Under the pieces are notes generated by a model. That model had not been told where the DNA came from and ran no database searches. It saw nothing but the letters and a program-made list of their open reading frames with translations. DNA of 64,000 nucleotides from Bradyrhizobium sp. 199. GTDB taxonomy: Bacteria > Pseudomonadota > Alphaproteobacteria > Rhizobiales > Xanthobacteraceae. The stretch lies in NCBI RefSeq assembly GCF_023073355.1, contig NZ_JADPJI010000002.1:372001-436000 (forward strand), written 5' to 3'. Positions 42,416 through 50,428 of this stretch are shown here, piece by piece (within the stretch, counting starts at the first letter, position 1; each line of letters starts with the position of its first letter). The position numbers and the translations under genes are program-made.

Positions 42416-42467
42416 GTTTAGCGACTTATTTAACGTGGCTGCAAGCCGGCCGGCTCAAATCACCACG
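42416..42467 (-). promoter_or_regulatory. SAM-II riboswitch aptamer controlling metZ
   Basis: In mRNA sense the 52-nt segment begins CGTGGTGATTTG, contains GGCTTGCAGCCACGTTAAA and ends AAGTCGCTAAAC, matching the SAM-II pseudoknot consensus of alphaproteobacteria. It lies about 90 bases before the metZ start and just before the terminator/antiterminator pair, so control by transcription attenuation is likely. Confidence 0.92.
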
Positions 42468-42556
42468 GGATAAGTGATGCTCATATTCCGCAATGCCCTT
42501 TCCGTCAAGGCGTCCATCGGATAGCCGTAAAAGGCTTGTATTTCCTGCATGTCCGG

Positions 42557-43693
42557 ATGCATTTGAGCCCTGATGAGGACCCGCGGTTGACGTTCACGGT
42601 CGCGCCCGACGCCAATGGTATCCTGCCCGACCGCATGATCGCGGCCATGGCGGACGCGGGTCTCATCCTGCCCGCCTACGACTTCGTCGAGAGCCAGATC
42701 CAGCCGGCGAGCCTCGATCTGCGCCTCGGCGACATCGCCTATCGCGTCCGCGCCAGCTTCCTGCCCGGTCCCGGCGCCACCGTCGCCGAGCGCATCGACG
42801 AATTGAAGCTGCACGAGTTCAGCCTCGCCGACGGCGCGGTGCTGGAGACCAACTGCGTCTACATCGTGCCGTTGCTGGAGAGCCTCGCGCTGCCGCCGGA
42901 GATCGTTGCAGCCGCGAACCCGAAGAGCTCGACCGGCCGCCTCGACGTCTTCACCCGCGTGATCGCCGACGGCACCCGCCGCTTCGACATGATCGGCGCA
43001 GGCTATCACGGTCCGCTCTATGCCGAGATCAGCCCGAAGACCTTTCCGGTGCTAGTCAGCGAGGGCTCGCGTCTGAGCCAGGTGCGTTTCCGCACCGGCG
43101 ACGCCATCCTCAACGCCGACGAACTCGATGGCTTGCATGCCGCCGAGCGCCTCGTCGACATCGACGATGCCGATCTGTCGGGCGGCGTCGCCGTCTCCGT
43201 CGATCTGTCGGGCGAGAACGCGAACGGCTTCGTCGGTTATCGCGCCAAGCGCCACACCGGCGTCATCGACGTCGATCGCCGCTCCGGTTACGCGGTGGAA
43301 GATTTCTGGGAGCCGATCTCTGCACGTCCCGACGGCAGCCTGATCCTGGATCCCGGCGAGTTCTACATCCTCGCTTCGAAGGAAGCCGTGCAGGTGCCGC
43401 CCGACTACGCCGCGGAGATGGTGCCGTTCGATCCCTTGGTCGGCGAATTCCGCGTGCACTACGCTGGCTTTTTCGATCCGGGCTTCGGCTATGCCGGTGC
43501 CGGCGGGCTAGGATCGCGCGCCGTGCTGGAGGTGCGCTCGCGCGAAGTGCCGTTCATCCTCGAACACGGCCAGATCGTCGGCCGCCTCGTCTACGAGAAA
43601 ATGCTGGCGCGCCCCGACGCCATGTATGGCCAGCGCATCGGTTCCAATTACCAGGCGCAGGGCCTCAAACTATCGAAGCATTTCCGCGTGTAG
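42557..43693 (+). CDS. dcd: 2'-deoxycytidine 5'-triphosphate deaminase (two-domain type)
   Basis: 378 aa, about twice the length of E. coli Dcd, as typical for alphaproteobacteria. The first Dcd/dUTPase-like domain (about 15-190) shows QPASLDLRLGD, AANPKSSTGRLDVFTRVI and EISPKTFPV; the second (about 195-378) shows FVGYRAKRHTGVIDVD and HYAGFFDPGFGYAG. It converts dCTP to dUTP for thymidylate synthesis. The start is uncertain: ATG 42557 is used, with a TTG at 42536 as alternative. It is divergent from metZ and starts close to the riboswitch region. Confidence 0.9.
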   Translation: MHLSPDEDPRLTFTVAPDANGILPDRMIAAMADAGLILPAYDFVESQIQPASLDLRLGDIAYRVRASFLPGPGATVAERIDELKLHEFSLADGAVLETNCVYIVPLLESLALPPEIVAAANPKSSTGRLDVFTRVIADGTRRFDMIGAGYHGPLYAEISPKTFPVLVSEGSRLSQVRFRTGDAILNADELDGLHAAERLVDIDDADLSGGVAVSVDLSGENANGFVGYRAKRHTGVIDVDRRSGYAVEDFWEPISARPDGSLILDPGEFYILASKEAVQVPPDYAAEMVPFDPLVGEFRVHYAGFFDPGFGYAGAGGLGSRAVLEVRSREVPFILEHGQIVGRLVYEKMLARPDAMYGQRIGSNYQAQGLKLSKHFRV

Positions 43694-43702
43694 CCCGATG
43701 CT

Positions 43703-43789
43703 GTAGCCCGGATGGAGCGCAAGCATAGTCCGGGTGCTCTCGCCAGTGAGAAGATTCCGGATTGCGCCACGCTCCATTCGGGCTACATG
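43703..43789. repeat. Dispersed GTAGCCCGG-type palindrome, copy 4
   Basis: GTAGCCCGGATGGAGCGCAA faces GCGCCACGCTCCATTCGGGCTAC (arms slightly diverged) in the gap between dcd and the PAS gene. Same family as 12356, 35333 and 36506. Confidence 0.75.
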
Positions 43790-43801
43790 CGAGGTGCTGA
43801 C

Positions 43802-44206
43802 ATGAGCAATCAATCCGAGCTCGACGCAAAGATCGCCGAAGATGTCGCGGACGCGCTGATCTATTCGGATCGCTCCGGCACGATCATGCGATGGAACCGT
43901 GCAGCGACGGCCCTGTTCGGCTTCTCCGCTACGGAAGCGCTCGGCCAGAATCTGGATCTGATCATTCCCGAACATTTGCGCGCCGCGCACTGGAAAGGTT
44001 TCGAGGCCGCGCTCGCGAGCGGCAGCATGAAGCTTGCGGGCAAGCCGACGCTGACCCGCGCGCTGCACAAGAGCGGACGCAAGCTCTACATCGAGATGAC
44101 CTTCGCGCTGGTGCGGGATTCCGGCGGCAACGTCCTGGGATCCGTGGCGATGGCGCGCGATGTCACCGAACGGGTTGAGCGCGAGCGAGCGGCCAAGACG
44201 CCCTAG
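43802..44206 (+). CDS. Small single PAS-domain protein
   Basis: 134 aa consisting almost only of one PAS domain (about 12-125): ADALIYSDRSGTIMRWNRAATALFGFSATEALGQNLDLIIPE, then a VARDVTER-like end (MARDVTERVERER). No output domain. ATG 43802 is chosen because the upstream frame reads through a repeat. It could sense a ligand or redox state and pass it to a partner kinase. Its stop overlaps the end of the convergent NIPSNAP gene by 4 bases. Confidence 0.87.
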   Translation: MSNQSELDAKIAEDVADALIYSDRSGTIMRWNRAATALFGFSATEALGQNLDLIIPEHLRAAHWKGFEAALASGSMKLAGKPTLTRALHKSGRKLYIEMTFALVRDSGGNVLGSVAMARDVTERVERERAAKTP

Positions 44207-44814
44207 CGCATCGGAGAAAACGGCGCCGGCAGATAGATGTCCGTCTGCATGCTGGCGAGATGGCTCGGGCCTCCCGGCGGCGGCCAGAGGCCTTCCGCCA
44301 CGGCCTTACCGCGCAGCCGCGCCCGTTCGTCGAGCGACGGATAGGGCCAGACGTGCATGAAGCGGGTCACGGTGCCGGTGAGCGAGGTCATCGCCGCAAG
44401 CAGCGGTGACAGGACCTTCCGGCCCGGCACGCTCTTGCGCCAGAGCTCCGTCGTCGGCGTCAGCCCGTCCGGCTTCAGCACGTAGCTGCGGACCTCGTAG
44501 CACGGGCCGAACTGGCCGGCCTGCATCGGCTCGATGAAATCGAACGAGACATAGGTGTCGATGCTCATCTCGGCGATGAACTCGCCGGCGCCGAACGGGC
44601 TTCGTTCGGTCAGCAGCGCCTGCCGGTTGGCAAGGGCGGTCGCTGCATCTCCCGCCTTGCGGATGATGAGGATGCGGTTGAGCGCGCCGATCTCCGAATA
44701 CCAGCACGCCAGGAGATCCGGATCGGCGGTGAGGCGGGGTTGCAGGACCGCGAGTGCCTGCGGATGGGTGCCTGGCCGGACGGTGACGATCGTCACCTCG
44801 TAATGCTGCGCCAC
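44203..44814 (-). CDS. NIPSNAP-family protein
   Basis: 203 aa from GTG 44814, preceded by GGAGGAG. Two ferredoxin-like NIPSNAP repeats: HYEVTIVTVRPGTHPQAL (N-terminal half) and CYEVRSYVLKPDGL (C-terminal half), the latter with FMHVWPYPSLDERARLR. Bacterial NIPSNAP proteins are small dimeric proteins found near catabolic operons, some with cofactor-free oxygenase or isomerase-like roles. It is divergent from the ABC transporter operon, separated by an 18-bp palindrome that may coordinate both. Function not known. Confidence 0.85.
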   Translation of the reverse strand: MAQHYEVTIVTVRPGTHPQALAVLQPRLTADPDLLACWYSEIGALNRILIIRKAGDAATALANRQALLTERSPFGAGEFIAEMSIDTYVSFDFIEPMQAGQFGPCYEVRSYVLKPDGLTPTTELWRKSVPGRKVLSPLLAAMTSLTGTVTRFMHVWPYPSLDERARLRGKAVAEGLWPPPGGPSHLASMQTDIYLPAPFSPMR

Positions 44815-44884
44815 GTTTGGTCTCCTCCCGGACGTTCCTGCGACAAGCGTTGTGATTGACAAGACGCGCCCGCCAATCCTAGCG

Positions 44885-44902
44885 TGGTCAGAGGTCTGAC
44901 CA
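44885..44902. promoter_or_regulatory. Perfect 18-bp inverted repeat, candidate GntR operator
   Basis: TGGTCAGAGGTCTGACCA: 8-bp arms with a 2-bp centre, midway between the NIPSNAP and transporter genes. GGTCTGACC-like cores are typical for FadR/FCD-type GntR repressors such as the one at the end of the operon. A TTGACA (44856-44861) lies 24 bp upstream on the plus strand. Confidence 0.68.
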
Positions 44903-45001
44903 CCACCATAACGAGCCAGGCCGCGAACGACAATGTCTGCGGCAAACGAGCGGCTCGACACGCTCATTCCCAGGCAGAGGAAACAACAGGGGAGGACTAG
45001 A

Positions 45002-46255
45002 GTGACCAGATCATCTCTGTGGCTGGCCGGCGCCGTTGCGGCGACGGTTCTGGGCTTTGCTGCGCCGGCATCGGCGGCCAATCCGGTGCGGATCGGCATC
45101 CTGTGGCCGCTCACCGGGAACGCGGCGGCGGCCGGACAGGCCTCGAAGGCGGCGGTCGAGGTGGCGCTCGACATCATCAACAACCCGCATCCGGAACTGG
45201 CGAACCTGCCGCTGGCGGCGACCGGCGGCCTGCCGAACCTCGGCGGTGCCAAGATCGAGATCACCTTCGTCGATCACCAGGGTGATCCATCGACGGCGCA
45301 GCAGCTTGCAACGCGCCTTGTCACCCAGGACAAGGTCCACGCGCTGATGGGCGCGTACCAATCCTCGTGCAGCTTCACCGCCACGGCGGTCGCCGAACGC
45401 CACGGTGTTCCCTTCATGGTCGGAGAATCTGCCGCCCTCAACATCACCGGCCGCGGTTTCAAATGGGTGTTCCGGGGAACGCCGATCGCCTCCGATTACG
45501 CGCGCACCTACATGCGCTTCTTCGCCGAGATGAAGGGGCAGGGCAAAAAGATCGAATCCATCGCCGTCGTCAACGAGAACACGGATTACGGCACCTCGGT
45601 CAGCGATGCGATCGAGGCCGAGGCCAAGAAGTCCGGCGTTCCCGTCGCGATCCGCATCCCCTACAGCGCCAGCTCGACCGACGTTTCGGCGCAGGTGCTT
45701 CAGCTCAAGCAGCGCCAGCCCGACGTCGTGATCTTCATCAGCTACACGGCGGACGCGATCCTGTACATGAAGACGATGCGCAATCTCGACTATCGTCCAC
45801 CGATGGTGATCGGCGACGATACCGGCTTCTCCGATCCGTCCTTCGTTCCGGCGGTGAGCGACGTCGCCCAGGGCGCGATGAACCGCAGCGCCTGGGACAT
45901 CGGCAAGCCCGGCTCGACCACGGCCAAGATCAACGAGATGTACAAGGCCAAGACCGGCCGCGATCTCGACGATACCAGCGCGCGCAACATGCAGAGCTTC
46001 TTCGCGCTGGCAGAGGCGATCGACCGCGCCGGATCGACCGATCCCGAGAAGATCCGCGACGCGCTGACCAAGACCGACCTGAAAGCCGAGCAGCTGATGA
46101 TGGGCTATCAGGGCGTCAAGTTCGACAATACCGGCCAGAACGTTCTGGCGGCAACCTATCTGATCCAGCTCCAGGGCAAGCAATATCAGCTGGTCTGGCC
46201 GGAGGCCACGGCAAACGCGAAGCTGCAATGGCCGATGACCGGCTGGACTCCGTGA
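45002..46255 (+). CDS. ABC transporter substrate-binding protein (branched-chain amino acid/aromatic type)
   Basis: 417 aa periplasmic binding protein. GTG 45002 is preceded by GGGGAGGA. Signal peptide of about 30 residues (LAGAVAATVLGFAAPASAA), then type-1 periplasmic fold: VRIGILWPLTGNAAAAG, VDHQGDPSTAQQLATRLV and SSCSFTATAVAERHGVPFMV. Its binding site differs from LivJ in ways I cannot interpret, so the ligand is unknown. It heads a complete livHMGF-type operon ending in a GntR regulator. Confidence 0.9.
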   Translation: MTRSSLWLAGAVAATVLGFAAPASAANPVRIGILWPLTGNAAAAGQASKAAVEVALDIINNPHPELANLPLAATGGLPNLGGAKIEITFVDHQGDPSTAQQLATRLVTQDKVHALMGAYQSSCSFTATAVAERHGVPFMVGESAALNITGRGFKWVFRGTPIASDYARTYMRFFAEMKGQGKKIESIAVVNENTDYGTSVSDAIEAEAKKSGVPVAIRIPYSASSTDVSAQVLQLKQRQPDVVIFISYTADAILYMKTMRNLDYRPPMVIGDDTGFSDPSFVPAVSDVAQGAMNRSAWDIGKPGSTTAKINEMYKAKTGRDLDDTSARNMQSFFALAEAIDRAGSTDPEKIRDALTKTDLKAEQLMMGYQGVKFDNTGQNVLAATYLIQLQGKQYQLVWPEATANAKLQWPMTGWTP

Positions 46256-46271
46256 GCCGGATCGCAGGGCG

Positions 46272-47129
46272 ATGATCGCTGTCCAGGTGATCGTGGGTGG
46301 CCTCCTGCTCGGGGCCATCTACGCGCTGTTCTCCTCCGGTCTCACGCTGATCTGGGGAATGATGAACTTCATCAACTTCGCGCATGGCGAGTTCGTCATG
46401 CTCGGAATGTATGCCGCCCTGCTCGTGGTGGTCTGGCTCGGCGGCGGGCCCGTCACGTTCGGCGCCGCCGCGGCCGGCGCGCTATTCGCGCTCGGCGCGG
46501 TGATCTATCTGTCACTGGTCCGGCACGTCCTGCGTGGTCCGATGCTGGCGCAGATCCTCTCGACCTTCGGCCTCGCGCTGCTGTTGCGCTACGCCGCATT
46601 CTGGTGGTTTTCGGCCAATTACGTCTCGCTGCCAGGGAATGCACTGTCAGGCACGATCGCGATCGGGGGCATCTTCATTCCGGTTGCGCAACTGGTGGCC
46701 GGTGTGGCAGCGATTGTTCTGACACTGCTGCTGCAACTGCTCCTGACGCGGACATTGATCGGCAGTGCGCTTTTGGCGGTCGCCGAGGATCCCGGCGCCG
46801 CGATGTTGATGGGCATCAGGCCCGATCGCATCCAGGCGCTGGCATGGGGCTTGTCCGCGGGCTCGGCCGGCGTCGCCGGCGCGCTGCTTGCGACGGCCTA
46901 TCCATGGTCACCGTCGGTCGGCGAGACCTTCGGCCTCATTGCTTTCGTCGTCGTGGCATTCGGCGGCTTCGGTAGTGTGCTTGGGTCGCTTTATGCCGGG
47001 CTCATCATCGGCCTGATCCAGGCGGCGTCCGCATTCTGGCTCGGCGCGATCTACAAGGATGTCGTGGTGTACGCCCTGTTCGTGGCCCTGCTCTGGCTCC
47101 GGCCGCAAGGCCTGATGGGCAAGGCGTGA
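46272..47129 (+). CDS. ABC transporter permease, LivH family (second system)
   Basis: 285 aa with about eight membrane segments. The N-terminal motif GGLLLGAIYALFSSGLTLIWGMMNFINFAHGEF matches LivH. The 16-bp gap after the binding-protein gene indicates one operon. It forms the import channel with the following LivM-type protein. Distinct from the livH at 2379, sharing only family-level motifs. Confidence 0.92.
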   Translation: MIAVQVIVGGLLLGAIYALFSSGLTLIWGMMNFINFAHGEFVMLGMYAALLVVVWLGGGPVTFGAAAAGALFALGAVIYLSLVRHVLRGPMLAQILSTFGLALLLRYAAFWWFSANYVSLPGNALSGTIAIGGIFIPVAQLVAGVAAIVLTLLLQLLLTRTLIGSALLAVAEDPGAAMLMGIRPDRIQALAWGLSAGSAGVAGALLATAYPWSPSVGETFGLIAFVVVAFGGFGSVLGSLYAGLIIGLIQAASAFWLGAIYKDVVVYALFVALLWLRPQGLMGKA

Positions 47130-47139
47130 GGAGCCCCAT

Positions 47140-48120
47140 ATGACCAAGCTCCCCACCTCGCGTGTCGGTGTCGTGCTGCTTGCGGCCGGCCTTCTGGTCT
47201 ATCCGCTGGTGTTCACCGGCGCGTTCTATCACGACGTCGGCGTCAGCTTCCTGCTGGCGGCGATCGCCGCTTCGGCCTGGAACATCGTCGGCGGTTATGC
47301 CGGCCAGATCTCGGTTGGCCACAGCATGTTCTTCGGCATCGGCGCCTACACGCCGCTGCTGTTCTACACGCTGTTCGGCTGGTCGCCGATCGCGGGGATT
47401 CCAGTCGCCATCGTGCTCAGCCTTGGGCTCGCGGCCCTGATCGGCCTTCCGACGCTTCGTCTCAGCGGCCATTATTTCAGCATGGCCACGATCGCGGTCG
47501 CCGAGCTGATCCGTCTCCTCGTCAGCACGTGGAGTTTCGTCGGCGCTGCGATCGGGCTGCAGGGTCCGGCGTCCGGCCGGGGTTGGTGGGATCTCACATT
47601 CCGCAGCGAGCTGCCCTACTACTACATCTTCCTCGCGGTGCTCGGCCTCGTTCTCGCCGTGACCGCCGCCTTCGAATCGCGCCGCTTCGGCTATTACGTG
47701 CGTGCCATCAAAGCCGGCGAGCGTGCCGCCAAGAGCCTCGGCGTTCCCGTGCTCCAGACCAAGATGCAGGCGCTGGCGCTATCCGCCGTCTTCACCTCCG
47801 TGGCCGGCTCGCTCTATGCGGTGAAGACCGGGTTCGTCGATCCCGGCAGCGGGTTCGGCATTCTGGTGTCGGTGCAGATGGTGATCATCGCGGCGTTGGG
47901 CGGGGCGGGCACGCTCTATGGTCCGCTGCTCGGCGCCCTGATCCTGATCCCGCTGCAGACGGCCACGAACAACTGGCTCGGCGGCGGCGGCTCCGGCCTC
48001 ACCTTCATCATCTATGGCGGCATCATCGTGCTGATCGCCCGTTTCGAGCCCGGCGGCTTGATGGAGCTGTGGTATCGCCTGCGGGCCAAGCGCTGGAGAA
48101 AGCTCGATGCCGCTGCTTGA
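47140..48120 (+). CDS. ABC transporter permease, LivM family (second system)
   Basis: 326 aa, about nine membrane segments. LivM signature ASAWNIVGGYAGQISVGHSMFFGIGAYTPLL at about residues 45-75 and ALGGAGTLYGPLLGALIL near the end. Its last 14 bases overlap the start of the next gene. Pairs with the LivH-type permease before it. Confidence 0.92.
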   Translation: MTKLPTSRVGVVLLAAGLLVYPLVFTGAFYHDVGVSFLLAAIAASAWNIVGGYAGQISVGHSMFFGIGAYTPLLFYTLFGWSPIAGIPVAIVLSLGLAALIGLPTLRLSGHYFSMATIAVAELIRLLVSTWSFVGAAIGLQGPASGRGWWDLTFRSELPYYYIFLAVLGLVLAVTAAFESRRFGYYVRAIKAGERAAKSLGVPVLQTKMQALALSAVFTSVAGSLYAVKTGFVDPGSGFGILVSVQMVIIAALGGAGTLYGPLLGALILIPLQTATNNWLGGGGSGLTFIIYGGIIVLIARFEPGGLMELWYRLRAKRWRKLDAAA

Positions 48121-48838
48121 GGCCACCGACGTCTCGAAGACCTTCGGCAGTTTTCGCGCGGTGTCGGGCGCCAGCCTGTCGCTCGATCAGGGCGAGATCG
48201 TCGGCTTGATCGGCCCGAACGGCGCCGGCAAATCGACCTTCTTCAATTGCCTCGCAGGCGACATGCCGCCGAGCGCGGGCCGCATCACGCTCGACGGCAT
48301 CGACCTGACCTACGCCTCCGCTGACGTCCATGCCCGCGCCGGCATCGGCCGCACCTTCCAGGTGCCTGCCACCTTCGAGGACATGAGCGTGCTCGACAAC
48401 GTCATGGTTGGCGCCTTCCTGCGTCATGCGCACCGCGACGAGGCCCGCGCCCGTGCCGGCCGCATCGTCAGCCTGACGGGCCTGAGACCCGACCAACGCG
48501 CGCGCTCGCTCGGCACGCCCGGCCGCAAGCGGCTCGAGATCGCCCGTGTGCTTGCGACCGAGCCGCGCGTGATGCTGCTTGACGAGGCCTTGGCCGGTCT
48601 CACGCCGGGCGAATTGCAGGAGGCGATCGCGCTGGTCCGCAAGATCCACGAAACCGGCGTGACCATCGTCATCGTCGAGCACATCATGGAGGTCATCATG
48701 ACGCTGACGCGCCGCGTGCTCGTGTTCAACCAGGGGCACGTGATCGCCAGCGGCACACCGGAGGAGGTTGTGCGCGACGAGCAGGTGATCGAGGCCTATC
48801 TCGGCCGTCCCTTCCGGAGGGAAGATCGCCGTGACTGA
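48107..48838 (+). CDS. ABC transporter ATP-binding protein, LivG family (second system)
   Basis: 243 aa. Walker A GPNGAGKST and Walker B VMLLDEALAGLTP are normal, and the switch VEHIMEV is present. The ABC signature is unusual: at the expected position the sequence is LGTPGRKRLEIARVLA instead of the common LSxGxxRR. LivG proteins do vary here, so activity is still likely. The start overlaps livM by 14 bases. Confidence 0.9.
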   Translation: MPLLEATDVSKTFGSFRAVSGASLSLDQGEIVGLIGPNGAGKSTFFNCLAGDMPPSAGRITLDGIDLTYASADVHARAGIGRTFQVPATFEDMSVLDNVMVGAFLRHAHRDEARARAGRIVSLTGLRPDQRARSLGTPGRKRLEIARVLATEPRVMLLDEALAGLTPGELQEAIALVRKIHETGVTIVIVEHIMEVIMTLTRRVLVFNQGHVIASGTPEEVVRDEQVIEAYLGRPFRREDRRD

Positions 48839-49574
48839 GCTAAGGGTCGAGCATCTCGCCGTCCGCTACGGCGACCTCGTCGGGGTCGCCGACATCTCGC
48901 TGAAGGTCGCCGCCGGGCAAGTCGTGGCGCTCCTCGGCTCCAACGGCGCCGGCAAGACCACGACGCTGAATGCCGTCGCGGGATTGGTGCAGCCGGCGTC
49001 CGGACATGTGGAATGGTGCGGTGAGCCCATCACGGGGCAGCCGGCCTATGCTATCGTGCGCAAGGGTTTGACGCTGTCTCCGGAGGGCTGGCGGCTTTTC
49101 GCCAGCCAGACGGTGGAGCAGAATTTGCGCTTGGGAGCGATGGCTTTGGCCGACCAGTCACGCAAGGGAGCAATGTTCGAGCGTGTCTACGGCCTGTTTC
49201 CGCGGCTCGCCGAGCGGCGCCAGCAGCCAGCCGGCACGCTGTCCGGCGGCGAGCGGCAGATGCTGGCGCTCGGCCGTGCGCTGATGTGTGAGCCGAAGCT
49301 GTTGATGCTCGACGAGCCGAGCCTGGGCCTTGCGCCCGCCGTTGTCGGCTCGCTCTACGAGAAGCTTGCAGAGCTGCATCGTCAGGGATTGACCTTGCTG
49401 CTGGCCGAGCAGTCGATCCCGCTCGCGCTCGCCATCGCCGACTATGCCTATGTGCTCCAGACCGGCCGCGTCGCGCTGGAAGGCCCCGCGCAGGAGCTTG
49501 CCCGTAACGAAGAGGTTCGCGAGATCTATCTCGGCGTCCGCACGCCGCAGCCAGCGCCTGGCGGCAGCGCATGA
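48831..49574 (+). CDS. ABC transporter ATP-binding protein, LivF family (second system)
   Basis: 247 aa. Walker A GSNGAGKTTT, signature [15 protein letters not shown], Walker B LLMLDEPSLGLAP and switch AEQSIPLAL are intact. It overlaps the preceding gene by 8 bases and the following GntR gene by 4 bases, so the five transporter genes and their regulator form one coupled operon. Confidence 0.92.
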   Translation: MTELRVEHLAVRYGDLVGVADISLKVAAGQVVALLGSNGAGKTTTLNAVAGLVQPASGHVEWCGEPITGQPAYAIVRKGLTLSPEGWRLFASQTVEQNLRLGAMALADQSRKGAMFERVYGLFPRLAERRQQPAGTLSGGERQMLALGRALMCEPKLLMLDEPSLGLAPAVVGSLYEKLAELHRQGLTLLLAEQSIPLALAIADYAYVLQTGRVALEGPAQELARNEEVREIYLGVRTPQPAPGGSA

Positions 49575-50338
49575 AGGCACCGCGACCTGCGAAAGCGCGT
49601 TCGACCGCCGCGCGCGCCTTCCAGCCGCTGAAGGCCGGTCGCAAATCGGATCAGGTCTTTGAGCAGATCTCCGCCTTCATCCGCGCCGGCCGTTTTCCGC
49701 CAGGGAGCCGGCTTCCGCCCGAGCGCGAACTCACGGCCATGCTCAACACCAGCCGCCAGACCGTCCGCGAGGCGATCTACCGTGCCGAGTTGATCGGGCT
49801 TATCGAGACAAGGCACGGCGCCGGCAGCTTCGTGGTCTCACGCAATGCCCGTCCGATCGAGGACAATTCGCTGATCGACCTCATCAGGACCGAGGTGGGC
49901 CGGATCGGCGAGTTCTTTGAGCTCAGGCGCGTGCTGGAGGGCTGGTGCGCCCAGCACGCCGCCAAGGTCGGAAAGCGGGCCGATTTCGCTGCTCTCAAGG
50001 CGCGGCTCGATGTCATGCGCAAGCTCGAGGTCACCGATCCCGCCTGGGAGGAGAACGACATCGAATTCCATCGCGCGCTGGCAGCAGCCACCGGCAATCC
50101 GCTGGCCGTGCAGATGATGGAGATCCTGCGCGAGACCTTCTCCGCTTTCTACCGGCTGAAGCAGTTCATTCCCAAACGCGAAGAGCACGGGCTGATCTGG
50201 CAGCATCACCGCGACGTCTATGACGCTTTGCGCGCGCGCGCGCCGGAGCGCGCGCGGGCCGCGATCATCGCACATATGGATTTCGTCGAGGAGCGGCTCG
50301 CCGAGAGCGTCGATAGCCTGGTCGACCCGAAGAGGTGA
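49571..50338 (+). CDS. GntR-family regulator (FadR/FCD subfamily)
   Basis: 255 aa. The winged HTH is at about 20-90 (VFEQISAFIRAGRFPPGSRLPPERELTAMLNTSRQTVREAIYRAELIGLIETRHGAGSFVV) and the FCD effector domain at about 110-245, with metal-binding histidines in NDIEFHRALAAATGN and WQHHRDVYDAL. It is coupled to the transporter genes by an ATGA overlap. It probably represses the operon and the divergent NIPSNAP gene from the palindrome at 44885, with the transported compound or its CoA ester as inducer. Confidence 0.9.
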   Translation: MKAPRPAKARSTAARAFQPLKAGRKSDQVFEQISAFIRAGRFPPGSRLPPERELTAMLNTSRQTVREAIYRAELIGLIETRHGAGSFVVSRNARPIEDNSLIDLIRTEVGRIGEFFELRRVLEGWCAQHAAKVGKRADFAALKARLDVMRKLEVTDPAWEENDIEFHRALAAATGNPLAVQMMEILRETFSAFYRLKQFIPKREEHGLIWQHHRDVYDALRARAPERARAAIIAHMDFVEERLAESVDSLVDPKR

Positions 50339-50428
50339 GCCTGCGCATGGCCCATTCGCGGGCCGTTCGTGCGTTGCGCCCCCCGGCGTGCAATGACACA
50401 CTCGTCAAAACAACGATCGGGAGCGAAC

